Positions 18,613 to 26,343 of a stretch of DNA of 64,000 nucleotides are shown in pieces. Numbering within the stretch: the stretch's first letter is position 1; each line of letters starts with the position of its first letter. The position numbers and the translations under genes are program-made. Below the pieces are notes generated by a model. It saw only the letters and a program-made list of their open reading frames with translations, searched no databases and was not told the origin of the DNA. The DNA comes from JBMYRH01 sp049602155 (GTDB taxonomy: Bacteria; Myxococcota_A; UBA9042; PHBI01; JBMYRH01), in NCBI GenBank assembly GCA_049602155.1, contig JBMYRH010000007.1, forward strand, positions 212,983 through 276,982. The letters are read 5' to 3'.

Positions 18613-19737
18613 ATGCGGCGGTCAACAAGAGCAATAACTTCTATCTGCGTGTGTCTGATGCTGCTTCAAGCTTGCGGGGGCGATGATTCTGGAACTTCAG
18701 GGTACGAAGATCACACCTCAACCTCTTCAGACGATTACACCGACCACGCCGACCAAGATGACCACGCCGACCAAGATGACCACGACGAAGTGGGAGACCA
18801 CGGCGACGAGGCAGACAATGACGCGGAGCCGGAGCAAACCCCTCCGGAAAACCCGTGCGATCCCAACCCATGTCAGAACGATGGCATCTGCGATGTTGTC
18901 GATGAAAGTGGCTACACGTGTGAGTGCCCGTCCGGATACGAGGGAGGCGTCTGCGAACTCTTCCAATGCGAAGGCGTCGAATGCGGTGACTACGGATCCT
19001 GTGTTGACGGGCTCTGCGAGTGTATCGATGGCTACTCAGGAGACGAATGTGAGGTCGCGACCGATCCCTGCGACGGTATGGAGTGCCCCGAGAATGAGAC
19101 ATGTGTCGATGGCCTCTGCGTCTACTCTGACCTTTGTCAGGACGTCGAATGCGGTGACTACGGATCCTGTGTTGACGGGCTCTGCGAGTGCACCGATGGC
19201 TACTCCGGCGCCGCATGTGAGGTAGCGCCTGACCCGTGTCAGGGTGTCCTTTGCGGTGACTACGGGGCCTGTGTCGAGGGGCTCTGCGAGTGCACCGATG
19301 GCTACTCCGGCGCCGCGTGCGAGGTAGCACCTGACCCTTGTCAGGGTGTCCTTTGCGGTGACTACGGGTCCTGTGTTGACGGGCTCTGCGAGTGCGAGAC
19401 TGGATGGACAGGTGAGTCATGCGAGGATGAGGAGGGGCCTCAAGAGTCCTTCGTCGCTGTCTGTGACCTCTCAGCGGTCTACGGCTACTGCGTCGGCTAT
19501 ATCGGCGACTTCCACACAGAAGAGTCGGTTGAAGATGGCTGCACTGAGGGGGTGGTCGCGGAGAGTTGCCCGCAAGAGGAGCTTATCCTCGCTTGTCGAA
19601 CCTCGGTGGACAGCACCCCTGACATCGAGGCGCTGACTTACTACTACCCCAGCGTGTACGAGAGCGGGCTGCCAGGGCTCGCGACCGAAGCAGAACTCAT
19701 CGCCAACTGCGAGAGCATGGGAGGCTTTGTCGAGTAG
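18613..19737 (+). CDS. Lipoprotein with tandem EGF-like repeats
   Basis: A 374-residue predicted lipoprotein (lipobox LQAC, start at ATG 18613 after AGAGG). An Asp/His-rich acidic tether (about 25-78, repeats of DHADQD) is followed by a string of EGF-like modules of six Cys each (about 79-285), including three near-identical copies with CGDYGSCVDGLCEC and CxDGYSGxxCEVA. The first EGF-like unit (CDPNPCQNDGICD) is of the classic EGF type. The C-terminal 85 residues hold four further Cys and match no family I know. The 34-residue unit repeats with a 102-base DNA period. Proteins of this kind are typically extracellular and adhesive in other organisms; that role here is inference. Upstream in-frame extension to 18460 is probably noncoding. 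Confidence 0.85.
   Translation: MRRSTRAITSICVCLMLLQACGGDDSGTSGYEDHTSTSSDDYTDHADQDDHADQDDHDEVGDHGDEADNDAEPEQTPPENPCDPNPCQNDGICDVVDESGYTCECPSGYEGGVCELFQCEGVECGDYGSCVDGLCECIDGYSGDECEVATDPCDGMECPENETCVDGLCVYSDLCQDVECGDYGSCVDGLCECTDGYSGAACEVAPDPCQGVLCGDYGACVEGLCECTDGYSGAACEVAPDPCQGVLCGDYGSCVDGLCECETGWTGESCEDEEGPQESFVAVCDLSAVYGYCVGYIGDFHTEESVEDGCTEGVVAESCPQEELILACRTSVDSTPDIEALTYYYPSVYESGLPGLATEAELIANCESMGGFVE
19151..19390 (+). repeat. Near-identical 102-bp tandem repeats inside EGF-like region
   Basis: The sequence GCGGTGACTACGG starts at 19151, 19253 and 19355, an exact 102-base period, with long identical flanks; a fourth, less regular copy starts at 18983. DNA identity is higher than expected from old protein repeats, which suggests recent duplication or gene conversion within the EGF-coding part. 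Confidence 0.75.
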
Positions 19738-20657
19738 ACATCGAGGCGAAGGCCCCCTTGGGCTTGTCCCCCTCGCACCGGGATGCGTGAAGGCTCGCTC
19801 TCACCCTCACGTGTTCAAACCAGCACAGGACGCCCGCTAACGCGGTGGTCATTGCCTCGATTAACTCCCCCGTAGAATCGCGCGACATCGCTCGAGTCGC
19901 CCTCAGTTTCCCGAGCACTCACTCGGCGGGGGCCGCTTGAACCTCAGCCGAATCACTGGGTGGTAAGAGGCTTATACTCTGTGGGGTGAGTGACACCCAT
20001 CCTTACACCGCACCCCTGCAGTTCGGTCGAGGTGATTCTGGCCCTCATGGGTTGATCGACATGCCCCCAAGAGCGCCGTTCTTCCGCCTCATAGGTCCGC
20101 TCCGACCGGTTTGCGCATCTCCGTCACGTGGACTCGTGCCCACGAGGGGCTCTTGAGCGACCACTCATCCCAGACGCTGCGCTTGACGTCTGCGCAATCT
20201 GAGCGCGCGCCAGACGCGCTTGCGGCCATGTGCGACTCCATCCTTGAAGAGCTGCTCTCTGATGAACCTGAGACGTGAGTCGTGAGTGCGCGTGAGCCCA
20301 TCTCGCTTGCCCGCGTTGTCGCTCACCTCTTCGATCTCTTCCGCTGAGCCGCTCCAATGATGTAAGAGCCTTTCGAGCTGCGAAATGTCGCTGTATTCCC
20401 TCTTGAAGGATCTCTCGCTGCTCCCGCCGCTTCACTTCAGCATGGGCGCCTCCTTTTGGAGGCCGTTCGGTCTGATAGTCGATGCACTGAACGCGGATTG
20501 AAACATTACGGTATCCTCGAAGGCGCTCAGCGCGTTCTTCTTTTTGTCGCGGTCCGGGAAAGTCGATGCGCAGCGCCTTGCCTTCATCGCCACATGCCGG
20601 CAGATTAGTGGGCTCAGAGGTCGCGCACGGCGACCCCTGCTCTCGGAGAGCTTGCTC
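19738..20657. other. Long gap with broken reading frames only
   Basis: A stretch of 920 bases between two plus-strand genes without an intact gene. On the plus strand one frame is open from 20036 to 20605 except for three stops (TGA 20276, TGA 20345, TAA 20363). Another frame is open from GTG 19986 to TGA 20154. Short peptides such as PISLARVVAHLFDLF look protein-like. Minus-strand open frames here are Arg/Ser-rich shadows. A TATACT hexamer at 19973-19978 precedes the GTG. The simplest reading is a decayed gene or genes, or noncoding DNA. Confidence 0.4.
19986..20605 (+). pseudogene. Possible decayed gene remnant
   Basis: If one frameshift (between about 20036 and 20150) and three in-frame stops are allowed, a plus-strand product of about 200 residues could be read. 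The first part (VSDTHPYTAPLQFGRGDSGP) and the second (ISVTWTRAHEGLLSDHSSQ) look like ordinary protein. I do not recognise the family. There is no independent support, so this is weak; it could equally be noncoding sequence that is open by chance in GC-rich DNA. Confidence 0.25.
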
Positions 20658-21383
20658 ATGCGAATCCTACTTATTGCCCTCAGCCTACTGCTCGTCGGGA
20701 CCGGCCTGTCAGGCGCCGCCATGGCCCTCGACCTCACCCAGCGGAAGGTGACCGTCGACAGCAAACTCAACGTGAGTGCGGCCACCAAGGTTGCTGACAA
20801 GCTGATCGCCTTTGACGCCCAAGCGGACGCGCCCATCACGCTGATGATCAGCGCCACCGAAGGTAGCGCGCAGGGCGTGCAGCTCTTGGCCGACACGATC
20901 CGCTCGCTCAAGAGCCCTGTCGTCGCAGCCGTCATCACCCAAGTGCACGGCGCCGGGGCCGCATTGGCGACCTTCACCGACCGCGTGCTCGTCTACCCCT
21001 CGGCTGGCTTCGTCTTCACTGAACTCCCGTACGAGGGGGTGAATAAGCCCAAGAAGCCCGAGCCCAAAAAGCCCGCTGCGGAGGGCGAGGAGGCTGAGGA
21101 ACCTAAGCCCCCCGAGCCCGAAGAGGTCCTCCTGCAAGCGGCGCGCACTGCGTACCTGGACCGCTTCAACGCGCGGCTCGCCAAGCGCATCCATTGGAAG
21201 GCAAAGAAGCTCGCCAAGAAGATGATCAAAGGGGGCTTCATCGTGAACGCTGATGAAGCCGTGCGCATGAAGATCGCCGACGCAGTAGTCGAGAGCATCA
21301 CCTACACGACGCTGCCCGAGACCAAGCGCGAGACCAAGATCACGACCACCGACAAGCGCAGCCGCGCCGTGCCCGCACCCTAA
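20658..21383 (+). CDS. Secreted ClpP/crotonase-fold protein lacking the usual Ser
   Basis: A 241-residue exported protein: signal peptide (ILLIALSLLLVGTG...AMA), then a region resembling a ClpP/SppA-type fold (about 25-120): strands ITLMISATEGSAQG, the helix LLADTIRSLKSPVVAAV and the segment THVHGAGAA-like ITQVHGAGAALATF. In ClpP the catalytic Ser sits in a SMGA-type motif. Here the equivalent stretch reads VHGAGA with no Ser, so it may be inactive. An insertion rich in Pro, Lys and Glu (about 128-155) and a Lys-rich helix follow. The start at 20658 is preceded by GGAG. Function unknown; a scaffold or a non-proteolytic relative is inferred. Confidence 0.6.
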   Translation: MRILLIALSLLLVGTGLSGAAMALDLTQRKVTVDSKLNVSAATKVADKLIAFDAQADAPITLMISATEGSAQGVQLLADTIRSLKSPVVAAVITQVHGAGAALATFTDRVLVYPSAGFVFTELPYEGVNKPKKPEPKKPAAEGEEAEEPKPPEPEEVLLQAARTAYLDRFNARLAKRIHWKAKKLAKKMIKGGFIVNADEAVRMKIADAVVESITYTTLPETKRETKITTTDKRSRAVPAP

Positions 21384-21390
21384 GCTCACT

Positions 21391-22467
21391 TCAGCGCTTC
21401 AAATGCGGCATCTCTTGCTCGAGCAGCTCTAAGGGCCCAAGGACGGCGTCCTTATAGCTCTGCACGACGCCCATGGCGACGTAGACGACGACAAAGGCGG
21501 TCAGCGTCCCTGAGAGGATGCGCACCGCGCGGCGGAGTCGCCGCTGACTGCGCTCATCGTACTGGATCGCCAAGACCGAGAAGGTCGCATCTAAAGTCCC
21601 AGAGCGCTCGGCGCTCACGAGCTGCATTCGCTCTCCAGGCTCAAAGATACCTGTCGCCCCCAACGCGGGGCTCAGCTCGCTCCCCTGGGCGAGCTGACCT
21701 CCGACGGCGGCCGTGCGGGCGATGATGTGCGGGTCTGCCGTGATACGCGCGGCCGTCTCAAGGGACTCATAGATGGGCAGCCCAGACTCGATGTTCCGCC
21801 CCAGAACTCGCGCGAACTTGGCACGGGTTCGATCACGGTAAGCGCCCGCGCCCCAGGGGAGTCGCCAAGCCAAGGTCCGCAGCTTGGCATTCACGGTCGG
21901 TTGAGCCAGCAGCGCACGACCGGCCCAAAAGAGGCCCGGTCCCAGGAGACCGATGACCAACACGTTCTTCATCACCGCCCAGAGATAGTCGCCCCCTGTC
22001 CCCGTCATAATGAGCGGCAGCGGACCGACGACGGCCGAGGAGAGCAAGAGCATGACGGGGTATGTCGCCCGTCGAATGAGCTCTCGACCGAGCCCGATGC
22101 GGGCTTGAAGGTCCTCTGAGAGCCCCTCGAAGACAGGCGCCAGATCTCCGACGCGCTCGGAGGCCCGTATCATCTGCAGCTCTTCGAGGTTAACCAGGCC
22201 ATCTTGCGCCTCGAAGGCGTCCGCGAGGGTCGCGCCGCCTTCCACCTTGAGGGCCGCGTCGCGGAACGCCTTTGCCAAGCGGTCCCGATCCTCGCCGGCG
22301 AGCATGCGCAAAGACTCCGGGACGCCGACGCCAGAGCGCAAGAGGCGCGCAAAGCTGCTCCAGCCGTCACGGCGGCTGGCCTTTGACGGTCCACCGAGCG
22401 GCGCCCTCAAGGCGGGCATCGCCTTAGGCTCGGGTGTGCGTTCGAATCGTCCTCTTGGCTTGGCCAT
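21391..22467 (-). CDS. GspF/PilC-family inner-membrane protein, solitary
   Basis: A 358-residue member of the T2SS/T4P platform family (GspF/PilC). It contains two repeated cytoplasmic helical regions, each followed by membrane helices: LLRSGVGVPESLRML in the first, and ARVLGRNIESGLPIYESLETA in the second with the usual N-terminal F-domain pattern. Hydrophobic segments lie at about 137-155, 160-185 and 325-345. The family builds the inner-membrane platform for pili and type II secretion. No secretion ATPase, pilin or secretin genes are nearby, so the complex it serves cannot be named. The gene ends 7 bases from the ClpP-like gene (convergent). Confidence 0.8.
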   Translation of the reverse strand: MAKPRGRFERTPEPKAMPALRAPLGGPSKASRRDGWSSFARLLRSGVGVPESLRMLAGEDRDRLAKAFRDAALKVEGGATLADAFEAQDGLVNLEELQMIRASERVGDLAPVFEGLSEDLQARIGLGRELIRRATYPVMLLLSSAVVGPLPLIMTGTGGDYLWAVMKNVLVIGLLGPGLFWAGRALLAQPTVNAKLRTLAWRLPWGAGAYRDRTRAKFARVLGRNIESGLPIYESLETAARITADPHIIARTAAVGGQLAQGSELSPALGATGIFEPGERMQLVSAERSGTLDATFSVLAIQYDERSQRRLRRAVRILSGTLTAFVVVYVAMGVVQSYKDAVLGPLELLEQEMPHLKR

Positions 22468-22552
22468 GCCCCTACCCTACCAGGGTTCGGAGTCGAAGCG
22501 TGGTGACGAGTTGACCCGTGCGCGGGTAGGCTACGCCGCACAAGGAGGCCTC

Positions 22553-23572
22553 ATGCCTGTCGACCTGCGCTCTGACACCGTCACACAGCCCACGCCCCCG
22601 ATGCGCCAGGCCATGATGGACGCCCCCCTGGGGGACGTCTGCATGGGGGACGACCCCACCGTGTTGAGGCTAGAGAGCGAGGCCGCGGAGCGCCTCGGCA
22701 AAGAGGCCGCGATCTTCGTCCCGACAGGCTCGATGTCCAACCAGATCGGGATCGCGCTGCACGCGGGCCTCGGTGACGCGGCGCTCGTTGAAGCCGGCGC
22801 ACATATCGCGAACTGGGAGGGTGGCGGCGCTGCAGCGTCCAGCGGCATCCAGCTGCGCCCTGTCTACGCCGAAGACGGCCTACCGACCTGTGCGCAGTTC
22901 GAAGAAGCGCTGTGGCCGCTTCACCCCAAAGCACCGCGCTTGAAGGTGCTGTGCATGGAGAACACACACAATGGGCGCGGCGGCATCCCTCACCCCGCCA
23001 GCGCCTTGGCCGAGCGCGCGACTTGGGCGCGCTCCCATGATCTCACCGTCCACCTCGACGGCGCGCGCCTCTTCAACGCAGAGGTCGCGACTGGCGACAG
23101 CGCCGCAGAGATCGGCGCCTCCTGTGACACGGTCAACATTTGCCTCTCGAAAGGCCTCGGGGCACCGGTCGGGTCGATCTTGGCGGGGCCTGCCCCCCTC
23201 ATCGTTGAAGCCGACCGTATTCGCCACCGCCTCGGAGGGGGCTGGCGACAGGCCGGTATGCTCGCCGCCGCGGGCGCCTATGCTCTGACACACCACGTCG
23301 CGCGCCTCGCGACTGACCACGCCCACGCCAAAGCCCTCGCAGAGGCGCTAGCTGCCACTGGCATCGCAGAGGCGTATCACGATGTGCGCACGAATCTCGT
23401 CTGCTACCGGGTGAATCCAGAGTGGGGTCCAGCCTCTCAGTTGACCCAGACCCTTGCCGAGCGTGGGGTCCTCGTACTACACACCGGCCCCGCCACGGGC
23501 CGACTCGTCACCCATTTGGATGTCAGCGAGGAGGACGTGGCTCAAGCTATTCAGGTGATAAGAGCGCTATGA
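22553..23572 (+). CDS. ltaE: L-threonine/L-allo-threonine aldolase
   Basis: PLP-dependent aldolase that splits (allo-)threonine into glycine and acetaldehyde. The 339-residue protein matches the family in length and motifs: DLRSDTVTQPTPPMRQAM at the N-terminus, GDVCMGDDPTV, GSMSNQIG, and the PLP lysine in CLSKGLGAPVGS (Lys200). A textbook AAGGAGG precedes the ATG at 22553, so the longer upstream frame is not used. It overlaps era by four bases (ATGA) and heads an ltaE-era-der operon. Low-specificity versus L-allo preference cannot be read from sequence. The gene is divergent from the GspF-like gene. Confidence 0.9.
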   Translation: MPVDLRSDTVTQPTPPMRQAMMDAPLGDVCMGDDPTVLRLESEAAERLGKEAAIFVPTGSMSNQIGIALHAGLGDAALVEAGAHIANWEGGGAAASSGIQLRPVYAEDGLPTCAQFEEALWPLHPKAPRLKVLCMENTHNGRGGIPHPASALAERATWARSHDLTVHLDGARLFNAEVATGDSAAEIGASCDTVNICLSKGLGAPVGSILAGPAPLIVEADRIRHRLGGGWRQAGMLAAAGAYALTHHVARLATDHAHAKALAEALAATGIAEAYHDVRTNLVCYRVNPEWGPASQLTQTLAERGVLVLHTGPATGRLVTHLDVSEEDVAQAIQVIRAL

Positions 23573-24525
23573 GCCAGGACGAGACCCCCGAGAACAGCAC
23601 CCCACCTGAAGACTTCAGGGCGGGGTTCGTCGCGATCGTCGGCCGCCCGAATGTCGGTAAGTCGACCCTCGTCAACCGACTGGTGGGTGAACGTGTCGCG
23701 ATTACGACACCCAAGCCTCAGACGACGCGCGACCGTATCCGCGGCATCCGCACGTGGGATGACTGGCAGGCGGTCTATGTCGACACCCCCGGGATCCACG
23801 AGGCCAAGACGCTGCTCCACCGCTACATGGTCGAGCTCGCCGTCGGCACCCTGGGCGACGCCGACCTCGTCTACTTCCTCGTCGACGTGGCCCACTTTGA
23901 GTCCAAGCCCGAGAAGGTGCTTGAGCAAACCCAGGCGATCGTCGAGGCGCTCGCCCAAGCTGGGACCCCCACCTTCCTGGTCCTGAACAAGGTCGATCAC
24001 CTCAAGGATAAGGGCGCGCTCTTGCCGATGATCGAGCAGCTCAGCGCCCTGTACCCCTTCACAGAGACCGTGCCGATCAGCGCCTTGAAGAGCGAAGGGC
24101 TGGAGAAGCTGTCCGCCCTGACGCGGCCGCACCTGCCTGAGAGCCCGCCGCTCTTCCCTGAGGACAGCCTGACGGACCGCTCGATGCGCTTCATCGCGGC
24201 CGAGCTGATCCGTGAACAGCTCTATCGTCGATTGCGCCAAGAGCTGCCCTACCAGGTCGCCGTGAGCGTCGACCACTGGGAGGAGAGCCAGGAGACAGAG
24301 GCCGTAAAGATCTACGCCACGATCCACGTGGCCCGCGATGGACACAAGGGCATCGTGATCGGTCGTAAGGGGGAGACCCTGAAGGCGATCGGCCAGAGCG
24401 CCCGCAAGGGCATCGAGTCGATCATGGAGCGGCGCCTCTACTTGGACCTCAAAGTGCGCGTCCAAGACAAGTGGACCAATGACCCTCGGGCGCTTCGTAA
24501 GCTCGGCTATAACGAGAAGACATGA
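23569..24525 (+). CDS. era: GTPase Era (30S ribosome assembly)
   Basis: Ribosome-assembly GTPase of 318 residues that binds 16S rRNA. G1 is GRPNVGKS at about 25-32, with G2 TTRDRIRG, G3 DTPG and G4 NKVD. The C-terminal KH domain is seen in GHKGIVIGRKGETLKAIG (about 260-280). An N-terminal extension of about 20 residues rich in Pro, Glu and Thr precedes the G domain. It starts within the ltaE stop (ATGA) and ends within the start of der (ATGA). Coupled translation with a second ribosome GTPase fits a shared role in ribosome biogenesis. Confidence 0.95.
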   Translation: MSQDETPENSTPPEDFRAGFVAIVGRPNVGKSTLVNRLVGERVAITTPKPQTTRDRIRGIRTWDDWQAVYVDTPGIHEAKTLLHRYMVELAVGTLGDADLVYFLVDVAHFESKPEKVLEQTQAIVEALAQAGTPTFLVLNKVDHLKDKGALLPMIEQLSALYPFTETVPISALKSEGLEKLSALTRPHLPESPPLFPEDSLTDRSMRFIAAELIREQLYRRLRQELPYQVAVSVDHWEESQETEAVKIYATIHVARDGHKGIVIGRKGETLKAIGQSARKGIESIMERRLYLDLKVRVQDKWTNDPRALRKLGYNEKT

Positions 24526-26126
24526 GCAAGCCCACCATCGCCATCGTCGGCCGCCCTAACGTCGGCAAATCGACCCTCTTCAATCGCCTCATTGGTCGGC
24601 AGGCAGCCATCGTGCAGGACATGCCCGGCGTCACCCGTGACCGGCACTATGGTGAAGGCACGGTCCTCGGGTGGGACTTCATCGCGGTCGACACTGGCGG
24701 CTTTGAGCCTGAGTCGACCGAAGGCATGCTCGGCGCGATGCGTGAGCAGGCTGAGATCGCCATCACCGAGGCCGACGCGGTCATCGCGGTCTACGACGGT
24801 CCAGCCGGTCTGACCCCTGTCGACCGTGAGATCGTCCGTATTTTGGCGCGCACGAACAAGCCCGTATTCCACGCGGTCAACAAGATCGACGGCCCAAAGC
24901 ACGACGCGCTCGTCGCCGAATTTTGGGAGACCGGGGTCTCGATGCTTCACCCGGTCAGCGCCCAGCATGGCGGTGGGGTCCTCGACCTGATGGAATTCGT
25001 CATCGACGCCTTCCCGGAGGACCCACACGCCGACGAGGACCAAGACGCCTCCGTGACCCGTATCGCGGTCATCGGCAAACCGAACGCCGGGAAGTCCACC
25101 CTCGTGAACCGAATGCTTGGCGAGGAGCGACTCCTTGTCAGTGACGTCCCGGGGACAACTCGAGACGCTATCGACACCTGGATCGAGCGCCCTGCAGACC
25201 CAACCGCCGTCTCCCGCGCGCAAGCGCGCTTCGACGATGCCCAGGCGCGGTTCGATGCAGCGCAGCAACAGCCCGCAGACGTAGATGAGCCCCCTGAGTT
25301 CGACGACGACGACCCCTTCTATATCCCCCCTTTGGTCGGGGAGGAGCTCCGCGATCCCACGTCGATCGACATGGAAGATCCGGACTGGAAGCCGCCGACA
25401 GATGACAGCCTTGAGCGCGATCTAGAGAAGGCCCGCGAGGCGCTCGCCGTCTCGAACACCGATCGACGCTACCTGATGATCGACACCGCCGGCATCCGAC
25501 GCCGAAAGTGGATCAAGACACGCATCGAGCGCGTCAGCATCGTCCAGAGCTTCAAGAGCATCGACCGAGCGGAAGTCTGCTTACTCTTGATCGACGCCAC
25601 GAAGGGCGTGACCGATCAGGACGCTAAACTGGCTGGGCTGATTCACGCAAAGGGGCGCGCCGCCGTCATCCTCGTGAACAAGTGGGACATCGTCGCCGAC
25701 AAGGACACAGACACCGCCGGGGAATTCGTCAAAGAGCTCCGACGGGACCTCCCCTTCGTCTCCTACGCGCCGATCGTCTTCATCTCAGCCAAGACTGGCC
25801 AACGGACGCACAAGATCTTGCAAGCGGTCGACCAAGCAAAAGAGGCGGCTCACAAACGTATCCCGACCGGTGCATTGAACCGGCAGCTCGCTTACATCAT
25901 CCGAAAGCACCAGCCCCCCATCCACAAGAACCGACGTCTGAAGTTCTACTTCGGGAGTCAGGTCGCCGTCGCACCGCCGACCTTCCTCTTCTGGGTCAAT
26001 GATCCCGAAGCCGTGCATTTCTCCTATGAGCGCTTCGTCTACAACCAGCTGCGCGCCAAGTGGGACTTCGAGGGGACGCCGATCAAGCTGATCATGCGCA
26101 AGCGGCAAGCCGGTAAGAAACGCTAG
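24522..26126 (+). CDS. der: Ribosome-assembly GTPase Der (EngA) with insertion in second G domain
   Basis: A double-GTPase for 50S assembly. G domain 1: GRPNVGKST (10-18), DTGG (57-60), NKID (120-123). G domain 2: GKPNAGKST (185-193), switch I TTRDAID (212-218), DTAG (321-324), NKWD. The KH-like C-terminus follows, with an HKNRRLKFYFGSQ motif. Between switch I and the DTAG motif of domain 2 there is an extra segment of about 85-90 residues (about 224-312), rich in Asp, Pro, Ala and Gln, with a possible helix ARFDDAQARFDAAQQ. Der proteins normally have about ten residues there. Total length is 534, against about 440-490 for typical Der. All G motifs are intact, so the protein should be active. 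Start ATG overlaps era. Confidence 0.95.
   Translation: MSKPTIAIVGRPNVGKSTLFNRLIGRQAAIVQDMPGVTRDRHYGEGTVLGWDFIAVDTGGFEPESTEGMLGAMREQAEIAITEADAVIAVYDGPAGLTPVDREIVRILARTNKPVFHAVNKIDGPKHDALVAEFWETGVSMLHPVSAQHGGGVLDLMEFVIDAFPEDPHADEDQDASVTRIAVIGKPNAGKSTLVNRMLGEERLLVSDVPGTTRDAIDTWIERPADPTAVSRAQARFDDAQARFDAAQQQPADVDEPPEFDDDDPFYIPPLVGEELRDPTSIDMEDPDWKPPTDDSLERDLEKAREALAVSNTDRRYLMIDTAGIRRRKWIKTRIERVSIVQSFKSIDRAEVCLLLIDATKGVTDQDAKLAGLIHAKGRAAVILVNKWDIVADKDTDTAGEFVKELRRDLPFVSYAPIVFISAKTGQRTHKILQAVDQAKEAAHKRIPTGALNRQLAYIIRKHQPPIHKNRRLKFYFGSQVAVAPPTFLFWVNDPEAVHFSYERFVYNQLRAKWDFEGTPIKLIMRKRQAGKKR
25191..25457 (+). other. Segment encoding the Der insertion
   Basis: Codons about 224-312 of der. The reading frame stays open and the codon use matches the flanks. 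The segment encodes an Asp/Pro-rich linker with a short heptad-like helix, placed between switch I and G3 of the second G domain. No repeat or insertion-sequence ends are visible, which argues for a native insertion rather than recent mobile DNA. Confidence 0.75.
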
Positions 26127-26343
26127 CATCTGCGTCGTACATCGCGTTGACAACGTATAGTTTGTTTACACATCGCGTACGGCCTGTGCCCCACCCCCGG
26201 CACCCCCAGAAAAAGGTCAAACACCTGTAACAAAAGCCATTATCCCCATCTCCGGTGCACGGTGATGAAGCTGGCACGGGCATTGCTTCGATAAGGGCCT
26301 GACAGTCGCTAGTCGACTTCAGCCCCAACCCGGAGTTCTGCCC

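Noticed and set aside
20124..20435. 103-codon minus-strand frame in the long gap
   Set aside because: Arg/Gln-rich shadow composition, and the plus strand offers a more protein-like reading.
22247..22552. Upstream in-frame extension of the threonine aldolase
   Set aside because: It overlaps the GspF-like gene, and a perfect AAGGAGG sits before the internal ATG that fits the family start.
26147..26174. TTGACA at 26147 as a promoter for the membrane-protein gene
   Set aside because: No -10 match at a normal distance; TATAGT lies only 3 bases away, so the case is too weak to list.
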